A stretch of 15,415 bases of DNA from DALYLB01 sp046154695 (lineage in GTDB: Bacteria; Acidobacteriota; Blastocatellia; RBC074): assembly GCA_046154695.1 (NCBI GenBank), contig JBJXFI010000469.1, positions 1-15,415 on the forward strand. The letters are read 5' to 3'. A program made the translations under genes and the position numbers. The notes beneath the pieces are model-generated. The model had not been told where the DNA came from. It saw nothing but the letters and a program-made list of their open reading frames with translations, and ran no database searches. Within the stretch, counting starts at the first letter, position 1; the number at the start of each line of letters is the position of its first letter. Of this stretch, positions 12,401-15,415 are shown piece by piece.

Positions 12401-13280
12401 GTTTTCGGTCGGGTATGTAGGAACCAGGGGAGTCCACCTGCTGCGGTCGGCGACTCCCAACCTGGGCCCGAATGCGATCTCGCTGGTCAGCGGCATCGGG
12501 ATCGCGGCGTCCGCCCCCGGGGGGACGGACAGATTCCCGGTCTTTAACGGGATCAGCATCCCGCCGAACGGGCGGAACACGCCGACCGGCTTCCGGCCCT
12601 TCCCGCTGCTCGGCTCCTTCACCTCGATCGAGTCGGACGCGAATTCGAGCTATCACAGCCTGCAGGCCCAATTCAACAAGCGATTCTCGCACGGGATTCA
12701 GCTCACGACGGCCTATACCTGGTCGCATGCGATCGACGAGGGATCGGACCTCTTCGATCTGGCGGGGACCCTCGCCCTGCCGCAAAACAGCTTCGACCGC
12801 CGCGCCGAGCGCGGCAGCGCCAACTTCGACGTGCGCCATCGCTTCGTTTACAGCGCCATCTGGGACCTGCCGGTCTTTAAGGGGAACAAGGCCCTTGGCG
12901 GGTGGCAATTGGCCAGCATCGGATCGTTCCAGACCGGCCAGCCCTATTCCGTGCTGCTCTGCTGCGATCTCAATCAGGACGGCAATCTGACGGACCGCTT
13001 CAATCCGCTGACCGGCCGATACGACGCGCGCAACACCTACCGGGCGCCCGGCATCGCGACGGTCGATCTGGCCGCGAACAAGATCTTCGCGATCGGCGAC
13101 CGGCATAAACTCGAATTCCGCAGCGAATTCTTCAACCTCTTCAATCGGACGCACTTTGGATTCCCGCGCAATCGCATCTGGTTCGCCGACTTCCAGCTCG
13201 AACCGCTGACGCAGAAGAGCTTCACCGACACCCGGCTGCCGGCGCGCACCATCCAGTTCGCGTTGAAGTATAGTTTCTAA
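9474..13280 (+). CDS. TonB-dependent receptor-like outer-membrane protein
   Basis: A 1268-residue protein with a signal peptide (MQRINRKLFFLLTMITFLCL, cleavage probably after Ala27), an N-terminal carboxypeptidase-regulatory-like beta domain (about 33-112, starting GAIRGVVYEFG), an Ala/Pro-rich linker (about 122-158), a plug (about 170-315; FAVNGIRSRANNFTIDGSDNND) and a long beta-barrel ending in ALKYSF, whose final Phe suits BAM recognition. This Oar-like architecture is very abundant in Acidobacteriota. Such proteins bring large or scarce substrates across the outer membrane using TonB energy, but the ligand here is unknown and I see no clear TonB box. It starts 18 bp after the fusion gene with AAGGA 6 bp before the ATG, so it is probably co-transcribed with the lipid genes. 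It ends at the terminator at 13279. Confidence 0.88.
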   Translation: MQRINRKLFFLLTMITFLCLPQPAPRAQTVTSGAIRGVVYEFGTKTPLIAATVTVTNRDTGLVRTALTDAGGEYFIKMLPVGIYTVNGSMPGYEVVPTSTTNIPVRILNPSVVTPPPVELRRLATTAGAPAQPPAPRPAAGQTAAGQTAPAAPAADDVFESEQLVNTTNASRTQHFDLRHLAILPLPGIRTFDDLALLAPGVAPPPAAIGGVVGPGIGAGVGTSGQFAVNGIRSRANNFTIDGSDNNDEDIGVRRQGFTSLIPQSIESMQAVQITTLLPEPQLGRNMGAQINGVSRSGGTLYHGTLYGFYTDRRLRARDAFDLTDGPATFPITRSAVKNVVIPNPVTQRVIDNRPVLISRRLNTGQVVDTRPLAPANPVGGENPFTRGQYGFVFGGPVVKEKTHFFVSYEHQDINAAKESHFAAPTVVQRGLFESGDTGLRTTGGDLVYPTSVGGNAFLSLYPFANNPRGPYGANTYTAVLPASASGTIFSGKVDQNIKAFDKDHILSARYNFTDDDTVLPVTGEAIFSSLRAQVRTQNLSFSINSVISPRLANQFRASYGRTTLGFQEVRDPFLLPGGTGLADPGERAFLLNAPLIYNTTLRGGDPSFHIIEGAGTESVTGPIGQVMVSSFSSIGVDVFNFPQGRTNNTFQFADTLIYDVRRHRITTGFDIRPTRLNSFLNRNFRPVAVFNGAQDVGPQIGAPATSPYGFYLGRDYLAAGAPTGFFQTLASGKPDSNIRLRYLQNNLFLSDQIRVRPNFTVTLGARYELNTVPSEVNRRIESTFNSPEVQQYAAIERELTRNVFGQTLSGFESFVAGRFKIYKTDANNIAPHIAFAWDPFKNGKTSIRAGYGMYYDQILGAVISQSRNVFPTFMTVNFGGYNINCAVNPVGCSQDPSKLLHPFVAQNPAFTFAKPGTLNQYNGAFGNPVQAMIAAAFLTNVTTGPGFILPDAHLETPYTQQWGLTIERELKRDFLFSVGYVGTRGVHLLRSATPNLGPNAISLVSGIGIAASAPGGTDRFPVFNGISIPPNGRNTPTGFRPFPLLGSFTSIESDANSSYHSLQAQFNKRFSHGIQLTTAYTWSHAIDEGSDLFDLAGTLALPQNSFDRRAERGSANFDVRHRFVYSAIWDLPVFKGNKALGGWQLASIGSFQTGQPYSVLLCCDLNQDGNLTDRFNPLTGRYDARNTYRAPGIATVDLAANKIFAIGDRHKLEFRSEFFNLFNRTHFGFPRNRIWFADFQLEPLTQKSFTDTRLPARTIQFALKYSF
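9891..9920 (+). repeat. 15-bp in-frame tandem duplication in receptor linker
   Basis: Two adjacent copies of a 15-bp unit, GCCGGGCAAACGGCT and GCCGGGCAAACGGCC (14 of 15 identical), encode AGQTA twice within the Ala/Pro-rich linker between the N-terminal beta domain and the plug. It is in frame and changes only linker length. Confidence 0.9.
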
Positions 13281-13358
13281 AAGAATGGGACTTATGGGAC
13301 AGATGATCACTCACATTTGTCCCATAGGTCCCATAGGTCCCATCAGTCCCATTCTTTT
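13279..13358. terminator. Bidirectional terminator between convergent genes, built of 9-mers
   Basis: An outer 14-bp perfect stem pairs 13279-13292 with 13345-13358; its ends are AAAA and TTTT, giving a T tract on either strand. An inner stem pairs 13293-13305 with 13314-13326 (13 bp with one G-T wobble) around an 8-nt loop. Between the two right-hand arms lie 18 unpaired bases (13327-13344), which are two extra copies of the 9-bp unit GTCCCATAG or a close variant. The right side thus holds four units (13319-13354) and the left side two complementary ones. The position exactly between the receptor stop and the convergent PEGA gene stop supports termination on both sides. Confidence 0.88.
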
Positions 13359-14890
13359 CACCGAAGAGGCACCACAAAGAACGTCTGCAGCAGCGATTCG
13401 CTGAGGTCCTTGGCGCGGAATCCGATGCCGCCGTAGGAGAACGCGTCATCCTGAAAAATCCCGATTAGATAGGGTTGGGCGGAGGGGGCGCTGGCGATCG
13501 TCATGCGGGTGTCGAAGCGGTTGCCGCGGGCCTCGAAGATGAAGTGAAAGGAATCGCCCTTCTTGTCCATCTTCTCGACAATCTGCTGGGTGTCCTTCCA
13601 TTCCAGCTTGCCGTTGCGACAGACGTAGAAGTGAAACTTCGGGCTGGTCTGCGGGCCGCTGATCTCGAAGAGGTAGTAATTCTCGGGGTCTTTGGCCCGC
13701 GCCACCCAGGCCAGGCCCTTGCCGTTCGTGAAGACGACGTCGAACTCGATCCTGAAATCGCGATAGGTGTTGAAGTCGCGATTCGATTCCGTGTCGTACA
13801 GGATCGGTTTGTCGCCTCGGATAAGCGCCCCGGAGGCGTCGAATCGCCACGTGGCTGGCTGGGGAAACCATTTTCTCGGCCCCGCGGAAGGCTGCCAGTC
13901 GCCCTCCGCGGAGTTGGGAATGGGGACGAGGTCCATTCGCTCGTTTGCCGGGTTGTTCGCGAGCGAAAGCGCCAGCTCCTTTCTCCCTTCCTGATACCCG
14001 TCCTTCAACACCAGGATCGATTGCCGGCCCGGAGCGAGCGGGATCTTCACGTTCCCGCCTGGCGGAATGACGGCCCGCTCTTCGTTTCCGATGTAGACGC
14101 GCGCGCCGGGCTCCGAGGTCAGGCTCAGCGTCACCATCGCGAGGGCGAGCTGCGCCGAGACGAAGCTCTGTTTACCTGGCAGCACGTCGAGCTCCTGCGC
14201 GAAATCGACATAGCCGCTTTTTGAAATTCGCAGGCGATGTTTTCCGACCGGGACTTTGGAGATGAGCGCATTGTCCGAGGCCTGGCGCGCGGGCGTGACC
14301 GGAGCGTCGTCGAGAAAGACCTTCGCGTCCGAGGGCGCGCCGCCGATGCGGATCTCGCCGTGCCTCGCAATCATTTTATTCGAGACGACGAGCGTCTCGG
14401 GACGCGCCGGATCCAACTGAATGGTGTCGGAATAGGGAAGGTAGTCCGGATGCTCGATGGCGATCTTATATTGCCCGGGAAGCAGGTTGATCAGGTTGAG
14501 GCTGCCGTCTTCGCCCTTGATGATCTCCTTGATCGCGGGCGGCTTCTTCGGCCCCGTCTGCACCGGCGTAAGCGTGACGGAAGCGGCGGGAACGGCCACG
14601 ACGCTCAGGTATCCCTTGTTGGAGAGAACGGGAACCTTGATGAACTCCGTCTTCGTGATGACCTTGACCCGCTCGGCCTCGGGGACGGTGCGGTCCGTCC
14701 GTTTGGGGCCCACCTTGTCGCGGGCGGCGGGCGGGTTGTCGGTTTTGCTTCGATCGCTTCGCTTTTGGGCCACGCCCCGCATCGACAGCGCCGGCAGCAG
14801 AGAGAGCGCCAGCAGGAAGCCCATCGTCCACACCCGCCATCTTCTCTTCCAATCCCATGGAGCGTTGCCGGCAAAAACGGTTTGAATCAT
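13358..14890 (-). CDS. Exported PEGA-repeat protein with C-terminal LamG-like domain
   Basis: From ATG 14890 the protein has 510 residues: a basic stretch, a hydrophobic signal or anchor segment (about 23-38), a Lys/Arg/Pro-rich linker, three PEGA or PEGA-like beta repeats (about 93-170, 178-250, 252-322; for example KVPVGKHRLRISKSGY and PLAPGRQSILVLKDGY), and a C-terminal region (about 345-510) with YRDFRIEFDVVF and GIGFRAKD resembling concanavalin-like/DUF1080 jelly-roll domains. PEGA repeats are thought to bind surface or wall components; no enzyme active site is evident. The frame is open upstream, and a GTG at 14908 overlaps the stop of the FGE-domain gene as GTGA, an alternative start that would imply translational coupling. 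Probably in one operon with that gene. Confidence 0.75.
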   Translation of the reverse strand: MIQTVFAGNAPWDWKRRWRVWTMGFLLALSLLPALSMRGVAQKRSDRSKTDNPPAARDKVGPKRTDRTVPEAERVKVITKTEFIKVPVLSNKGYLSVVAVPAASVTLTPVQTGPKKPPAIKEIIKGEDGSLNLINLLPGQYKIAIEHPDYLPYSDTIQLDPARPETLVVSNKMIARHGEIRIGGAPSDAKVFLDDAPVTPARQASDNALISKVPVGKHRLRISKSGYVDFAQELDVLPGKQSFVSAQLALAMVTLSLTSEPGARVYIGNEERAVIPPGGNVKIPLAPGRQSILVLKDGYQEGRKELALSLANNPANERMDLVPIPNSAEGDWQPSAGPRKWFPQPATWRFDASGALIRGDKPILYDTESNRDFNTYRDFRIEFDVVFTNGKGLAWVARAKDPENYYLFEISGPQTSPKFHFYVCRNGKLEWKDTQQIVEKMDKKGDSFHFIFEARGNRFDTRMTIASAPSAQPYLIGIFQDDAFSYGGIGFRAKDLSESLLQTFFVVPLR

Positions 14891-14904
14891 GCGGCGTCTC
14901 ACGG

Positions 14905-15415
14905 TCACTCGATATTTTTGGCGCATCTGAATCCGACCCGGAGAATCTGATCTTCCGGGATCTCCGTCTGGAAATCGGCCCAGCGATAGGTATTCGTGCT
15001 CTTGTCCGGCGCGTCCAGGAAGTTCCCGCCGCGATAGACCCGAAACCGCGGGTCCGGCTGGGCGCCGTATCGTTCGGCATAGTTGTCCTGCACCCACTCG
15101 CTGACATTGCCGGCCAGATCATAGACGCCAAACTCGCTGACGTCGCTCTCGAAGCTCCGCCCCGGGGCAGGCTTCTGCCCCTTGCGATCGACATTCGCGT
15201 TCCCGGATTTCCACTGGTTTCCCCACGGATAGAGAAGGCCCTTGCTGCCGCCTCGCGCGGCATACTCCCACTCCGCCTCGGTCGGCAGCCGCTTGTTCGC
15301 CCACTTCGCGTAGGCGGTCGCGTCCTCCCAGGTCACATAGGTCACGGGAAGCCGCGACTCATCCGGCGAATACGACCCGTTCGATTTCCAATGCTTCGGA
15401 ATGGCGTGCCCCGTG
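14905..15415 (-). CDS. FGE-sulfatase-domain protein, C-terminal part (cut by window)
   Basis: The frame is open to the window edge, so the N-terminal part is missing; 169 residues are visible. Family landmarks of the formylglycine-generating-enzyme (SUMF1/EgtB/PvdO) fold are clear: PVTYVTWEDATAYAKWANKR, LPTEAEWEYAARGG, YPWGN, VYDLAGNVSEWVQD, VYRGGNF and the terminal VGFRCAK. True aerobic FGE needs a pair of active-site cysteines near the C-terminus; the corresponding stretch (DKSTNTYRWADFQ) has none, so this is probably a structural or binding homologue, or another activity of this fold, rather than a sulfatase activator. Such domains often accompany PEGA proteins and Ser/Thr kinases; the PEGA gene follows at once. 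The missing N-terminus could hold further domains. Confidence 0.85.
   Translation of the reverse strand, partial: TGHAIPKHWKSNGSYSPDESRLPVTYVTWEDATAYAKWANKRLPTEAEWEYAARGGSKGLLYPWGNQWKSGNANVDRKGQKPAPGRSFESDVSEFGVYDLAGNVSEWVQDNYAERYGAQPDPRFRVYRGGNFLDAPDKSTNTYRWADFQTEIPEDQILRVGFRCAKNIE

Noticed and set aside
10266..13310. Very long antisense ORF (1014 codons) opposite the TonB-dependent receptor
   Set aside because: Its frame mirrors the receptor's codon pattern in GC-rich DNA, the product is low-complexity Arg/Gly/Glu-rich with no domain, and the sense protein is clearly real.

Overview
The window looks like a piece of an Acidobacteriota chromosome carrying a compact lipid-modification operon next to an IS110-family insertion sequence. 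The phylum guess rests on the very large TonB-dependent receptor (carboxypeptidase-regulatory domain, acidobacterial-style plug with an NFTIDGSDNND motif, barrel ending in an aromatic residue), the PEGA and FGE-domain proteins, and the GC-rich coding sequence. It is inference from style, not from a marker gene.

Layout. Positions 11-1219: an IS110/IS1111-type element with a 352-residue DEDD transposase, bounded by an imperfect 12-bp inverted repeat. Positions 1220-1931: about 0.7 kb without a convincing long gene, holding a good sigma70-like promoter (1623-1651), hairpins, and a 34-codon leader ORF whose stop codon abuts the next gene's start. Positions 1932-9455: six same-strand, closely spaced genes: fatty acyl-AMP ligase (FAAL), CFA/mycolate-type methyltransferase, stand-alone acyl carrier protein (ACP), soluble diiron acyl-ACP desaturase, alpha/beta hydrolase, and a 915-residue fusion of an adenylate-forming ligase, an ACP and a PlsC-type acyltransferase. 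Positions 9474-13280: the TonB-dependent receptor, 18 bp after the fusion gene. Positions 13279-13358: a bidirectional terminator built from 9-bp repeats. Positions 13358-15415, minus strand: a PEGA-repeat exported protein and, upstream of it, the C-terminal part of an FGE-domain protein cut by the window edge.

How the genes may work together (inference). The FAAL would activate a free fatty acid and load it on the small ACP. The desaturase would insert a double bond in the ACP-bound chain. The methyltransferase, short like the mycobacterial CmaA/MmaA enzymes that work on ACP-bound chains, would methylate or cyclopropanate it. The fusion protein could recapture or activate an acyl chain on its own ACP domain and pass it to a lipid acceptor through its PlsC domain; the hydrolase could release or edit acyl chains. 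This resembles the FadD32/DesA/CmaA/AcpM toolkit of mycobacterial meromycolate modification, in a form that lacks any condensing enzyme here and ends in an acyltransferase. It is the main candidate for an undescribed system in the window.
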